Shown here: positions 52,796 to 60,862 of the stretch, piece after piece
Layout: every line of letters starts with the position of its first letter
Numbering within the stretch: the stretch's first letter is position 1
From: Martinezella tropici
Lineage (GTDB): Bacteria; Pseudomonadota; Alphaproteobacteria; Rhizobiales; Rhizobiaceae
DNA: 64,000 bases
NCBI GenBank assembly: GCA_000799755.1
Contig: JUHI01000008.1
Coordinates: 206,557-270,556, forward strand
Direction of reading: 5' to 3'
Translations under genes and position numbers: made by a program
Notes under the pieces: generated by a model
The model's database searches: none
The model's input: only the letters and a program-made list of their open reading frames with translations
What the model was told of the DNA's origin: nothing

Positions 52796-52819
52796 AAAAT
52801 ATTTTCCGGAAAATATTTT
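52796..52819. promoter_or_regulatory. Perfect 24-bp AT-rich palindrome
   Basis: AAAATATTTTCC directly followed by its complement, with only CCGG as GC core. The right arm continues as GAA, and the left arm can match it (TTC) if two extra A bases are skipped. A protein operator is more likely than a terminator because it lies between divergent genes. Confidence 0.7.
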
Positions 52820-52829
52820 GAATTTTTGG

Positions 52830-52844
52830 TGATGTCGTTCGTCA
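52830..52844. promoter_or_regulatory. Iron-responsive operator box (TGA-N9-TCA) for the acyltransferase operon
   Basis: TGATGTCGTTCGTCA, 70 nt upstream of the acyltransferase ATG. The same spacing class as the other three boxes supports it. Confidence 0.55.
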
Positions 52845-52914
52845 CTGCGGAATTAGCGTTGTGCTCGGCTTGCCGATTTCAGCCGGCGTGGTTCTGGACA
52901 TGTGGAGATGAAAT

Positions 52915-54066
52915 ATGGACGCTTCTCTGGCGATCAGGGACGATAGGATGGTGAAGAAATCTTTTGATCTGCGCCTGCCGGCATCAGGTTTTGCGAGCGG
53001 CGCGCTCATCTGCGGCCAGCCGCTGACCGTCTCGGCTGGACCTGCGCCGCAAAGCTTCCGTGTCGAGCATCATGGGGCGCAGGTGGCATCCGGCTATCTG
53101 TCGGGTCCAGCCAATAATCTCCTGACATTCGATAGAATGTCCGTCGCAGTTCCGGCAATTTCCGGCGAGGATATCGTCAACGCTGTGTCGGAGGCCGTTC
53201 TGGCATGCAATCCACAATTGACCTGCTTCGAGATCGAGCTTGCGGACAATGATCTTGCAAGGCGGCTGCTTGAATGCGGCGCAATCGAGCGCAGCGGTGA
53301 TCGCCTGATCGTGCGGCCTGAGTCCTTCTTCCAGCAGGCAAGAGCCTGGCTGGGAGCTACGCCAAATGCCTATCCGGAAGTCCCGGTGCTGACAAGCGGC
53401 GTCCTTCATCCGCAACGGCCGCCGAAGCCTGCCGGTCGCGTCTACAGCCGCTTCATTCCCTGGCTGAACACGCAGCTCGGCTTCCATGTCGCCGACGTCG
53501 ACGCTGATCTCCCGCATTTCCATCGCTGGATGAACGATCAAAGGGTCGCCGCCATATGGGAGGACGCTGGCGATCTTTCCTACCATCGCGATTTCATCGC
53601 CGGCCGTCTTGCCGATCCGCGCACGCTGCCGCTGATCGGGACCTTCGGCGGTGTGCCCTTCGGTTACTTCGAGCTTTATTGGGCGAAGGAAGACCGGATC
53701 GGCCCGCATTACGATGCGGATGGCTATGATCGCGGCTGGCATGTGGCGATCGGTGAGGACGACTTCCGCGGAAAGGCCTTCGTCAGTGCCTGGTTGCCGT
53801 CCCTGATGCACTACATGTTTCTGGCTGATCCACGCACCCGCCGCATCGTCGGCGAGCCCATCCATCATCATGCCCAGCAGATCCGCAACCTCGATCGCTC
53901 CGGCTTTGCCAAGGTCAAGCACATTCAGTTTCCGCACAAAAAGGCGCTGCTGGTCATGCTCCTTCGCGAACGCTTCTTCATGGATCGGCTGCTGATGCCG
54001 GACCTCACGGGTCTTTCCATGGAGGATGGGCAGCCTGTTCTTGGTTCGCTGCCGCGAGCCGTGTGA
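52915..54066 (+). CDS. Siderophore hydroxylamine acyltransferase, IucB/VbsA-like GNAT
   Basis: A 383-residue protein. The N-terminal 170 residues are an extension; residues about 185-365 are the GNAT-type acylase of siderophore pathways, with FHRWMNDQRVAAIWEDAGDLSYHRDFI, PLIGTFGGVPFGYFELYWAKEDRIGPHYDADGYDRG and FLADPRTRRIVGEPIHH. Such enzymes acylate the N-hydroxylated side-chain amine from an acyl-CoA, forming the hydroxamate. The acyl group (acetyl, hydroxybutyryl or other) cannot be read. ATG 52915 follows GGAG; 52948 is an alternative. The exporter gene overlaps its stop. Confidence 0.88.
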   Translation: MDASLAIRDDRMVKKSFDLRLPASGFASGALICGQPLTVSAGPAPQSFRVEHHGAQVASGYLSGPANNLLTFDRMSVAVPAISGEDIVNAVSEAVLACNPQLTCFEIELADNDLARRLLECGAIERSGDRLIVRPESFFQQARAWLGATPNAYPEVPVLTSGVLHPQRPPKPAGRVYSRFIPWLNTQLGFHVADVDADLPHFHRWMNDQRVAAIWEDAGDLSYHRDFIAGRLADPRTLPLIGTFGGVPFGYFELYWAKEDRIGPHYDADGYDRGWHVAIGEDDFRGKAFVSAWLPSLMHYMFLADPRTRRIVGEPIHHHAQQIRNLDRSGFAKVKHIQFPHKKALLVMLLRERFFMDRLLMPDLTGLSMEDGQPVLGSLPRAV

Positions 54067-55436
54067 TGACGACGGTCGTGGATATGAACGATCCGCGCAT
54101 CCCGCGGCTCGTTCTGGCTGTCGCGCTCCCGGCCGTGGCGGGATTGGCCGCCAGCGCCGGACATCATGCGATCAATGCGGTCTTTCTTGGCGCACTCGGG
54201 CCAGACGTGCTGGCCGGCATCAGTCTGGTCATGCCGCTGTTTCTGCTTGTCGCTGCGGCCGGCCAGGGGCTGGGTATCGGGCTTGCCACGCTGCTGGCGC
54301 GCCATCTCGGCGAACGAGATCTTAAAGCTGCGTCGTCGGTTGCGACGACAGCGCTTGCCGCGACGATGCCGCTTGGCATCCTCCTGTCGATCCTGATCTA
54401 TCTCGGCCTGCCGGATTTTGTCGGGGCACTCGGCGCGAGCGACAGCCTCCTTGCTCCGGGGCTCGATTACGGCCGGCTGCTGGCATTCGGGGTGACGCTC
54501 GGCCTTCTGCAGGCGATCTGCGATTTCATCGCAATCGCTGAAGGCAATTCACGTTTCTCGATGATCGTGCTGATCGCGAGTTTTGCGCTGAATGCGGTTC
54601 TCGATCCCGTCTTCATCTTTCTTTTCAAGCTCGGCGCGTCCGGAGCGGCTTTGGCGACCATCGTTTCGTCGATTGCAGCCCTTGCATGCTATGCCGCTTA
54701 CTTCCTGCGCCACTGGGGGGCCGTCAACGTGGCCCGCGGGGCGGTATGCTGGCAATTGCTTCGGCCGATCGCCCGGATCGGCATTCCCGCGGCGGCGACG
54801 AGCATCGTCACCGGGCTTGGCTTTCTGGTCCTGATGCGGCAGGCCGCGGTCCACGGCGGCGACGCGGGTGTTGCCGCAACGGCGATCGCCATTCGCTTGA
54901 TGACATTGGGTCAGCTTCCGTTGTTCGGCTTTTGCCTTGGGGCGCAAAGCGTCGTCAGCCATGCCTTCGGCGCCGGCGATGCGGAGCGATTGAAGGCGGC
55001 CGTCCGGTTCATGCTGGCCGTGACAATACCCGTCGCGCTGCTCTATTCCATCCTGCTGTTTTTGGCCGCCGAGCCGATCGCGCGCCTGTTCACGGATAGC
55101 GCCGAGGTGGTCGACGAGGCAGTCGCGTGGCTGCGGGCACTCTTTCCGATCTTTCCGCTTGCCGCCTTTCAATCCGTGCTGCTCGTCATGCTGCAATCGC
55201 GGGGCAAAGCCGGGCTCTCCGCCCTCGTGGGGCTTGCGCCGCAGGGCTATTTGTTGATCCCGCTTCTGCTCTTGCTGCCGCTTTGGATGGGTTTTGCCGG
55301 CGTCTCCATTGCCGCCGCCAGCGCCGCCATCCTTGCCGCCATCCTCGGCGGCTTCGTCGGATGGCGCGAATGGCTCGCCATTTTGCCAACCGACGCGCCA
55401 GCCCGCCTTGCGGGCCAATCGACACTTCACCCCTGA
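54066..55436 (+). CDS. MATE-family multidrug/siderophore exporter
   Basis: A 456-residue membrane protein with about twelve hydrophobic segments arranged as two repeats, typical of MATE antiporters. Recognisable parts are GPDVLAGISLVMPLFLLVAAAGQGLGIG in the first half and PLFGFCLGAQSVVSHAFGAGDAERLKAAV in the second. It overlaps the acyltransferase by one base (TGATG), so export of the finished siderophore is the natural guess. Confidence 0.9.
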   Translation: MTTVVDMNDPRIPRLVLAVALPAVAGLAASAGHHAINAVFLGALGPDVLAGISLVMPLFLLVAAAGQGLGIGLATLLARHLGERDLKAASSVATTALAATMPLGILLSILIYLGLPDFVGALGASDSLLAPGLDYGRLLAFGVTLGLLQAICDFIAIAEGNSRFSMIVLIASFALNAVLDPVFIFLFKLGASGAALATIVSSIAALACYAAYFLRHWGAVNVARGAVCWQLLRPIARIGIPAAATSIVTGLGFLVLMRQAAVHGGDAGVAATAIAIRLMTLGQLPLFGFCLGAQSVVSHAFGAGDAERLKAAVRFMLAVTIPVALLYSILLFLAAEPIARLFTDSAEVVDEAVAWLRALFPIFPLAAFQSVLLVMLQSRGKAGLSALVGLAPQGYLLIPLLLLLPLWMGFAGVSIAAASAAILAAILGGFVGWREWLAILPTDAPARLAGQSTLHP

Positions 55437-55451
55437 CCCAAGAGGAACGTC

Positions 55452-56633
55452 ATGAACGAGACGCCGAGATTCGATGCCTACCGCCACGCCGTTCCGGATG
55501 CGCTGATGCCGCCACGCGACGATCCGTTCGATGCCGCCGTGCCGCCGATCTACCAGACGTCGCTCTTCCTGTTCGACAACTACAAGGAGCTTGAGGACGT
55601 CTTCGCCGGCCGTTCGAAAAAGCCGATCTACTCTCGCGGCGACAATCCGACCGTACGGCTTCTGGAACGCAGGATCGCCGAAATGGAGGGTGCGGAAGAG
55701 GCGCGCGCCTTTTCGAGCGGCATGGGTGCGATCGCCGCCGCGGTTCTCGCTTTCGTCGGACCGGGTGATCGTATCGTCACCGTGCGGCACGTCTACAGCG
55801 ATGCCTTCCGCTTCTTCGAAAAGGTGCTGAAGCGCTTCGGTATCGTCGTCGATTACATCGACGGCACGGACACCGAGGCGATGCTTGCTGCCCTTCCCGG
55901 CGCCAAGCTCGCCTATCTCGAAAATCCGACCTCCATGGTTTTCGAGTTGCAGGATCTGACCGCAATCGCCGAAGCTGCCCGGCGTCACGGTGTCGTCACG
56001 ATGGTCGATAATTCCTGGGCAACGCCGCTCTATCAGAAGCCTCTTTCCGTCGGCATCGATATCGTCATCCACGCGGCTTCGAAGTATCTCGGCGGCCAGA
56101 GCGACACCGTTGCCGGTCTGGTCACCGGCTCCAAGGCGCATATCGACCGGATCAATAGCGAAATCTATCCCTATACGGGTGCGAAGCTCGCACCTTTCGA
56201 GGCATGGCTGGTCCTGCGTAATCTGGAAACCCTGCCATTCCGCATGCGCCATCACCATGAAGCCGGGCTGGAGGTGGCGTCCTGGCTCAAGGCCCATGAA
56301 GATGTGACCAATGTCATGCATCCGGCACTTGGCGACCACGCCGGCAAGCGCACCTTCAGCGGTTTCGGCGGCCTGTTTTCCTTCGAGGTTTCAGACCGTA
56401 TCGATATCGCCGATTTCGTCGACGCATTGCGTCTTATCCGCATTGGCGTGAGCTGGGGCGGCCCGGAGAGCCTTGTCGTGCCGGCAAAGGCAGCGCTCAG
56501 TATCTCGCCGGAGACCAACGTCTTCGCCCGTTTCGGCGTCAGCGACCGCACGATCAGGCTGAATGTCGGATTGCATTCGGCCAGGGATATCATTGCCGAT
56601 ATCGAGCAGGCGCTTGTGGCGTCGAAACGCTAG
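55452..56633 (+). CDS. Cys/Met-metabolism PLP enzyme (cystathionine gamma-synthase/lyase family)
   Basis: A 393-residue fold-type I enzyme. The PLP lysine is in IHAASKYLGGQSDTVAG, and the phosphate-binding Tyr-x-Arg from the partner subunit is YSRGDNPTVRLLE. SWGGPESLV is also typical. The usual His after the lysine motif (GHSD) is Gln here. It may form a C-C or C-S bond at the gamma carbon of an activated homoserine or just serve methionine metabolism. Its place 15 bp after the exporter, in a siderophore operon, suggests it makes a building block, but this is not proven. Confidence 0.85.
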   Translation: MNETPRFDAYRHAVPDALMPPRDDPFDAAVPPIYQTSLFLFDNYKELEDVFAGRSKKPIYSRGDNPTVRLLERRIAEMEGAEEARAFSSGMGAIAAAVLAFVGPGDRIVTVRHVYSDAFRFFEKVLKRFGIVVDYIDGTDTEAMLAALPGAKLAYLENPTSMVFELQDLTAIAEAARRHGVVTMVDNSWATPLYQKPLSVGIDIVIHAASKYLGGQSDTVAGLVTGSKAHIDRINSEIYPYTGAKLAPFEAWLVLRNLETLPFRMRHHHEAGLEVASWLKAHEDVTNVMHPALGDHAGKRTFSGFGGLFSFEVSDRIDIADFVDALRLIRIGVSWGGPESLVVPAKAALSISPETNVFARFGVSDRTIRLNVGLHSARDIIADIEQALVASKR

Positions 56634-56663
56634 GTCAGTACCGATCGCTTGACAAAGCAACGC

Positions 56664-56690
56664 GGGCGGAGTGGTACTGCCGCTCCGCCC
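56664..56690 (+). terminator. Intrinsic-type terminator after the PLP enzyme gene
   Basis: GGGCGGAGTGG, loop TACTG, then CCGCTCCGCCC: an 11-bp stem with one wobble pair, followed by ATACTATTTTTATTG. It probably ends the acyltransferase-MATE-PLP operon, 30 bp after the stop. Confidence 0.7.
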
Positions 56691-56739
56691 ATACTATTTT
56701 TATTGTTGATCTATTCCCGCCCTGACCGATTGAGACAAG

Positions 56740-57990
56740 ATGACCACCCCCTCCAATGAAACGCTGAGCGCGCTTGCCGCCGAATATGGAACGCCGCTCT
56801 GGATCTACGATGCCGCCTCGATCCGTCGCCGCATCGCGCAACTCGCAGCTTTCGATGTCATTCGCTATGCGCAAAAGGCCTGTTCGAACATTCATATACT
56901 GAGGGAAATGCGTGACGCAGGCGTGCGGGTCGACGCAGTCTCGCTTGGAGAGATCGATCGCGCGATGCGGGCGGGGTTTTCTGCCGGCGGCGCGCAAGGG
57001 GAGGCGGAGCTCGTGTTCACGGCCGATGTCTTCGACCGGCCGACGTTGGAACGCGTTATCGCCGACAAGGTCGAGGTGAACATCGGCTCCATCGATATGC
57101 TGCATCAGCTGGGAGAGCGTTCACCGGGCCATCGGGTGTGGCTGCGCATCAATCCCGGCTTCGGGCATGGCCACAGCAAGAAGACCAATACCGGCGGCGA
57201 GACCAGCAAGCACGGCATCTGGTTCGAGCAACTGCAGGAGGCCGTGGCGCTGACGCGGCAATATTCGCTGAAGCTCGTCGGACTGCACATGCACATAGGC
57301 TCCGGCGTCGATTATGGGCACCTGCAGCGCGTTTGCGGTGCGATGATCGGGTTTTGCCGTGAATTGAATGTCGATATCGAGGCCATCTCCGCCGGTGGCG
57401 GTCTTTCCGTTCCGTACCGGGAAGGCGAAGAGGAGATCGATCCCGCTCATTATTTTTCGCTCTGGGATAAGGCCCGGCGCGAAATCGAGGCGCATTTCGG
57501 CCACCCGATCCGGCTGGAAATCGAGCCAGGCCGCTTCCTGACGGCCGATTCCGGCGTGCTGCTTGCCGAAGTCAGGGCCGTCAAGATGATGGGTCGCAAC
57601 CGCTTCGTGCTTGTCGATGCCGGTTTTAGCGATCTTGCCAGACCGGCCATGTATGGCAGCTATCACCATATTTCCGTGATCCCGGGCAAGACGCCTCGCA
57701 CCGCCGCAGGGGCAATTTTGCCCACGGTTGTCGCCGGCCCGCTCTGCGAATCCGGCGATGTTTTCACGCAGACGGATAATGGCACGGTGGAGACGCGCGA
57801 TCTGCCGGAGGCCCATGTCGGCGACTATCTCGTCTTCCATGGCGCCGGTGCCTACGGGGCGACGATGTCGTCGAACTATAACAGCCGCCTTTACGCGCCC
57901 GAGATCCTGATCGATGGCGAAGACCATCGCTTGATCCGCCGCCGCCAGACGTTGGATGAGCTGTTCATGCTGGAAGATCTCGAGCCGTAG
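56740..57990 (+). CDS. lysA: Diaminopimelate decarboxylase, enterobacterial-type LysA
   Basis: A 416-residue fold-type III PLP decarboxylase. PLP Lys46 is in RYAQKACSNIHIL; VNPGFGHG-like LRINPGFGHGHSKKTNTGGETSKHGIW, IHMHIGSGVDY-like LHMHIGSGVDYGHLQ, EIEPGRFL and PLCESGDVF follow. These blocks are near-identical to E. coli LysA as I recall it, whereas the housekeeping rhizobial enzyme is a different branch. It turns meso-diaminopimelate into L-lysine. In this place it may feed an N6-hydroxylysine siderophore (inference). It lies 106 bp after the PLP enzyme gene, beyond a terminator. Confidence 0.88.
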   Translation: MTTPSNETLSALAAEYGTPLWIYDAASIRRRIAQLAAFDVIRYAQKACSNIHILREMRDAGVRVDAVSLGEIDRAMRAGFSAGGAQGEAELVFTADVFDRPTLERVIADKVEVNIGSIDMLHQLGERSPGHRVWLRINPGFGHGHSKKTNTGGETSKHGIWFEQLQEAVALTRQYSLKLVGLHMHIGSGVDYGHLQRVCGAMIGFCRELNVDIEAISAGGGLSVPYREGEEEIDPAHYFSLWDKARREIEAHFGHPIRLEIEPGRFLTADSGVLLAEVRAVKMMGRNRFVLVDAGFSDLARPAMYGSYHHISVIPGKTPRTAAGAILPTVVAGPLCESGDVFTQTDNGTVETRDLPEAHVGDYLVFHGAGAYGATMSSNYNSRLYAPEILIDGEDHRLIRRRQTLDELFMLEDLEP

Positions 57991-58089
57991 CGATCTGATT
58001 TCGACGAAAGGGAAGGGTCTCTGCTTCGATGGAGCAGGGGGCTTTTCTGCAGTTGCGAAATGAATATAGTGGGCGCGACCGAGCAGTGA

Positions 58090-59562
58090 ATGTCCGGTCG
58101 TCGTCACATCGTTACCGGCCGCAAGGCGCGAAAGTTCTGCACCGCTATGCTGGCCTGGCTTGATCAGAAAACCGAAATCGTCGAACGCGCCGACCAGTCG
58201 TCGCGATATTTCGAGCCGGCTCATGCCGCTTATTACAGCGGCAAGCCCGGCCAGCCGCTGAAGCTGATGCTGCAGGCGCGCAGCGATTTCCTGTCGATCT
58301 GGCGTCGCGCCGATTACCGCGAGCATGTGGCGGAGTTCAAGCTTCTCGGCCGCCAGCTCATCATCGTCAATTCGCCCGATGCCATCCGCTACGTGGTTGC
58401 CAAGCGTCACGAGAACTTCGAGCGCAAGACGCCGCAGATGCGACGCGCTTTGGAATATCTGCTGGGCGACGGATTGTTCATCTCCGACAAGGAAACCTGG
58501 AAACAGCGACGGCCGCTAGTCTCGGATATCGTCCACAAGAACCGTGTTCCGGCCTTCGGCGCAATTATGCAAAACACCTCGAGCGAGCTTGCCGAGCGCT
58601 GGCAGAGCCTAGGGGAGGGTGCGGAGGTCAATGCTCTGTTCGAGATGGCAGGGCTGACAGCGGAGATCATCTCCCGCAGCATCTTCGGCAATGATCTCGG
58701 CGAAGAAAGCGCCAATGCCGTCACGGAAGGTTTCGCGAGCTACCAGTCGCTGGTCGATTCCATCAATCTCGGCTATTTCCTCGGCTTCGACGAGGGCTTG
58801 CCGATCATCAAGACGCCAAGCCTGCGCAGATCGGTCAAACGCATTCACCGGATCATCGATCAGGTGATCGAAGACCACCTCGCCGGCAAGGGCGACAACA
58901 GTTCCATGGTCGAGCTCCTGATCCGTCGGCAACAGCGCAATCCCGAGCTGAAGCTTGACGTCGTGGCGCTCAGAAATGAGGCCGCCACGATCTTCATGGC
59001 CGGCCACGAAACCACCGCTGCGACTTTGACTTGGGCCTGGTACCTGCTTGCGGGCGCCCCATGGGTGGAAGAGGCCGTTCATGCGGAGATCGACGCTGTC
59101 TGTGGTGATCGTGTCCCGTCAATCGACGATGTTGCGAACCTCAACTGGTGCCGAGCGGTCATCGAGGAGACGCTGCGTCTCTATCCGCCAGTGCCGATCC
59201 TCGCACGGCAAGCGGCCGAGGCGGATCAGATCGGTGATATCAAGGTGCGCAAGGCGGCGCTGGTGATGATCGTGCCGTGGATACTGCATCGCACGGATTC
59301 GCTTTTTCCCGAGCCGCACAGGTTTCACCCTGAGCGCTTCCTCGGTGATGCGCGCCCGGCGCCTTACAGCTATATTCCCTTTGCCGCCGGCCCGCGCGTA
59401 TGCCCCGGGCTGCAGTTCGGTCTGACCGAAGCGATCCTCTGCCTGGCAATCCTTGCCCAGCGTTTTCGTGTGCGCATCAAGGAAGGGCACAAGGTCCAGC
59501 CGCAATGCCGCCTGACACTCCGCCCCCGCGACGGCATGCCCGTGACGTTACACAGGCGCTAG
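58090..59562 (+). CDS. Cytochrome P450
   Basis: A 490-residue P450. Heme-binding loop FAAGPRVCPG with Cys438, I-helix oxygen motif MAGHETTAATLTW, and K-helix EETLRLYPPVP with the E-x-x-R pair. It is longer at the N-terminus than camphor-type P450s but lacks an obvious membrane anchor. No ferredoxin or reductase gene is adjacent. It lies 99 bp after lysA and 2 bp before an acyltransferase gene, so a joint role with that enzyme on a lipid or on the siderophore acyl chain is possible. Its substrate is unknown. Confidence 0.92.
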   Translation: MSGRRHIVTGRKARKFCTAMLAWLDQKTEIVERADQSSRYFEPAHAAYYSGKPGQPLKLMLQARSDFLSIWRRADYREHVAEFKLLGRQLIIVNSPDAIRYVVAKRHENFERKTPQMRRALEYLLGDGLFISDKETWKQRRPLVSDIVHKNRVPAFGAIMQNTSSELAERWQSLGEGAEVNALFEMAGLTAEIISRSIFGNDLGEESANAVTEGFASYQSLVDSINLGYFLGFDEGLPIIKTPSLRRSVKRIHRIIDQVIEDHLAGKGDNSSMVELLIRRQQRNPELKLDVVALRNEAATIFMAGHETTAATLTWAWYLLAGAPWVEEAVHAEIDAVCGDRVPSIDDVANLNWCRAVIEETLRLYPPVPILARQAAEADQIGDIKVRKAALVMIVPWILHRTDSLFPEPHRFHPERFLGDARPAPYSYIPFAAGPRVCPGLQFGLTEAILCLAILAQRFRVRIKEGHKVQPQCRLTLRPRDGMPVTLHRR

Positions 59563-59564
59563 GA

Positions 59565-60560
59565 ATGTCAACCGGGGACGAGACAGAGAAAGGGGGCGCC
59601 GCAACCAAGCGCAAGGCGTGGACCTACGAACCTCCAAAGGCTCCGCCTTTTGCCGATTTTCTCGCCGGCGGTGATCGGCGCAAGGCATTTCTGCGCTACT
59701 GGCTTTACGAGAACATCGATAACGGTATCGATCTCTTCCTATACTTTGCCTTCATGCTGCTGCCGGCGAGAGTCTGTTCCGACCTGGGTGGCTGGCTTGG
59801 CCGCTTCCTGGCGCCGCGTTTCCACAAAGGCGCCTATGCGCGCGCAGCTGCCAACCTCAAGATGATCAGGCCCGAGCTCAACGATGCAGAGCTTGGGAAA
59901 CTTCTCACGGCTTACGCCGATTCCCAAGGCCGACAGATGGCGGAATATTCCGTCGTGCCGAGACTGGCCCGTCGGCATGTCCGCAAGATCGGCACCGAAG
60001 GACTAGTCGAACGCTGCAGCGAAGGGCCCGTGATCTTCATCGCGCCCCATATCAGCAACTGGGAAGTGCTCTGGCACTGCCTTCTCGATATGGGGCTTGA
60101 CGTGACCATGAATTACGACCCACCCAAACGCCGCTCCCGCCATTTCATTGTCAACCGGCTCCGTAAGGGGGCAGGGCTTGGCATACTGAAGCCCGGTCGC
60201 AGTTTTGTACGACCAGCGCTACGAATCCTGGAGAGCGGTGGCAATCTACTGATGTTCTGTGATGAGGGTTTCAACGGGCATATCCGCGCGCCCTTCTTTG
60301 GCCGACCGGCGCATCTCGAAGGAAATTATGCGGTTGTGGCGCGCATGGCGCGCAAGACGAATGCGCTGATATGGCCGCTCTATATTGTTCGAGAGGAAAG
60401 GGCGAATTTTGTGCTAAGGGGTCTGACGCCGTTCAGATTGCCTGAAGTGAGGGAAGCTGCGGGGCCTATTGTTCAAGACGTAGTCCATTTGAATGCCGTG
60501 ATGGAACCAATGGTGCGTTTGTATCCGGAGCAGTGGTATTTTGTAGATAATCGGTCGTAA
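59565..60560 (+). CDS. LpxL/HtrB-like lysophospholipid acyltransferase
   Basis: A 331-residue acyltransferase of the LpxL/HtrB superfamily. The HX4E catalytic motif is in IAPHISNWEVLWH, and RLRKGAGLGILKPGRSFVRPALRIL, DEGFNGHIRAPFFGRPA (substrate and phosphate loop) follow. One hydrophobic helix is seen (DLFLYFAFMLLPARV). It would move an acyl chain to a lipid, or to an amine on a natural product. ATG 59565 comes 2 bp after the P450 stop. The C-terminal third is AT-richer than its neighbours. Confidence 0.85.
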   Translation: MSTGDETEKGGAATKRKAWTYEPPKAPPFADFLAGGDRRKAFLRYWLYENIDNGIDLFLYFAFMLLPARVCSDLGGWLGRFLAPRFHKGAYARAAANLKMIRPELNDAELGKLLTAYADSQGRQMAEYSVVPRLARRHVRKIGTEGLVERCSEGPVIFIAPHISNWEVLWHCLLDMGLDVTMNYDPPKRRSRHFIVNRLRKGAGLGILKPGRSFVRPALRILESGGNLLMFCDEGFNGHIRAPFFGRPAHLEGNYAVVARMARKTNALIWPLYIVREERANFVLRGLTPFRLPEVREAAGPIVQDVVHLNAVMEPMVRLYPEQWYFVDNRS

Positions 60561-60862
60561 TTCAGAAGCCCGGAGGCTTCATTCTAGTATTCCCTAGCTG
60601 CTCACGCTTGCTGGAGTACAAGTTTTGTTTTCGTTGTGGAATTTATTGCGCATTTGTGATCGCAGGTTGCGTGATTTGGTTTCAAAAGGTTGAAGGCCAT
60701 TAGCGACTGCGATAATTATCCGCCGCGAGGATCGATACGGCTCCTTCGGAATTTGTCCGGTGTCGCTGTCGTGGCATCATTTACTGACCGTCATCCGTTG
60801 CGTTTCGGCAGGCGCTCCGATGACAATCTTATTATGCGGCTAGGTGCAAGAACGGGTTTTCG
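60561..60862. other. Intergenic region before the rhamnose genes
   Basis: 302 bp without a gene, AT-richer than average. It has a 6-bp hairpin GAAGCC-CGGA-GGCTTC at 60565-60580, just after the acyltransferase stop, and presumably the rfbB promoter. No conserved box was recognised. It likely marks the border between the iron island and an envelope polysaccharide cluster. Confidence 0.5.
60565..60580 (+). terminator. Short hairpin after the acyltransferase gene
   Basis: A 6-bp perfect stem with a CGGA loop, 5 bp after the stop codon, followed by ATTCTAGTATT. A weak terminator at best. Confidence 0.45.

Larger units (their letters stand above)
52624..52914. promoter_or_regulatory. AT-rich bidirectional control region of the siderophore genes
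   Basis: This space separates the divergent NRPS and acyltransferase operons. Besides the palindrome at 52796 and the iron box at 52830, it holds a 9-bp inverted repeat (ATCAATCGA at 52629-52637, complement at 52687-52695). An outer pair, TGACGAAC (52758-52765) and GTTCGTCA (52837-52844), flanks the palindrome. ECF sigma promoters for both operons are expected here, but no shared -35/-10 pair was recognised. Confidence 0.6.

Noticed and set aside
54549..56339. Open frame of 596 codons on the minus strand
   Set aside because: It lies antisense to the MATE and PLP-enzyme genes, whose motifs are complete, and its own sequence is rich in charged residues with no domain. It is a high-GC shadow.
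56649..56677. Possible sigma-70 promoter for lysA beginning TTGACA
   Set aside because: No acceptable -10 element at 16-18 bp; the stretch overlaps the terminator stem.
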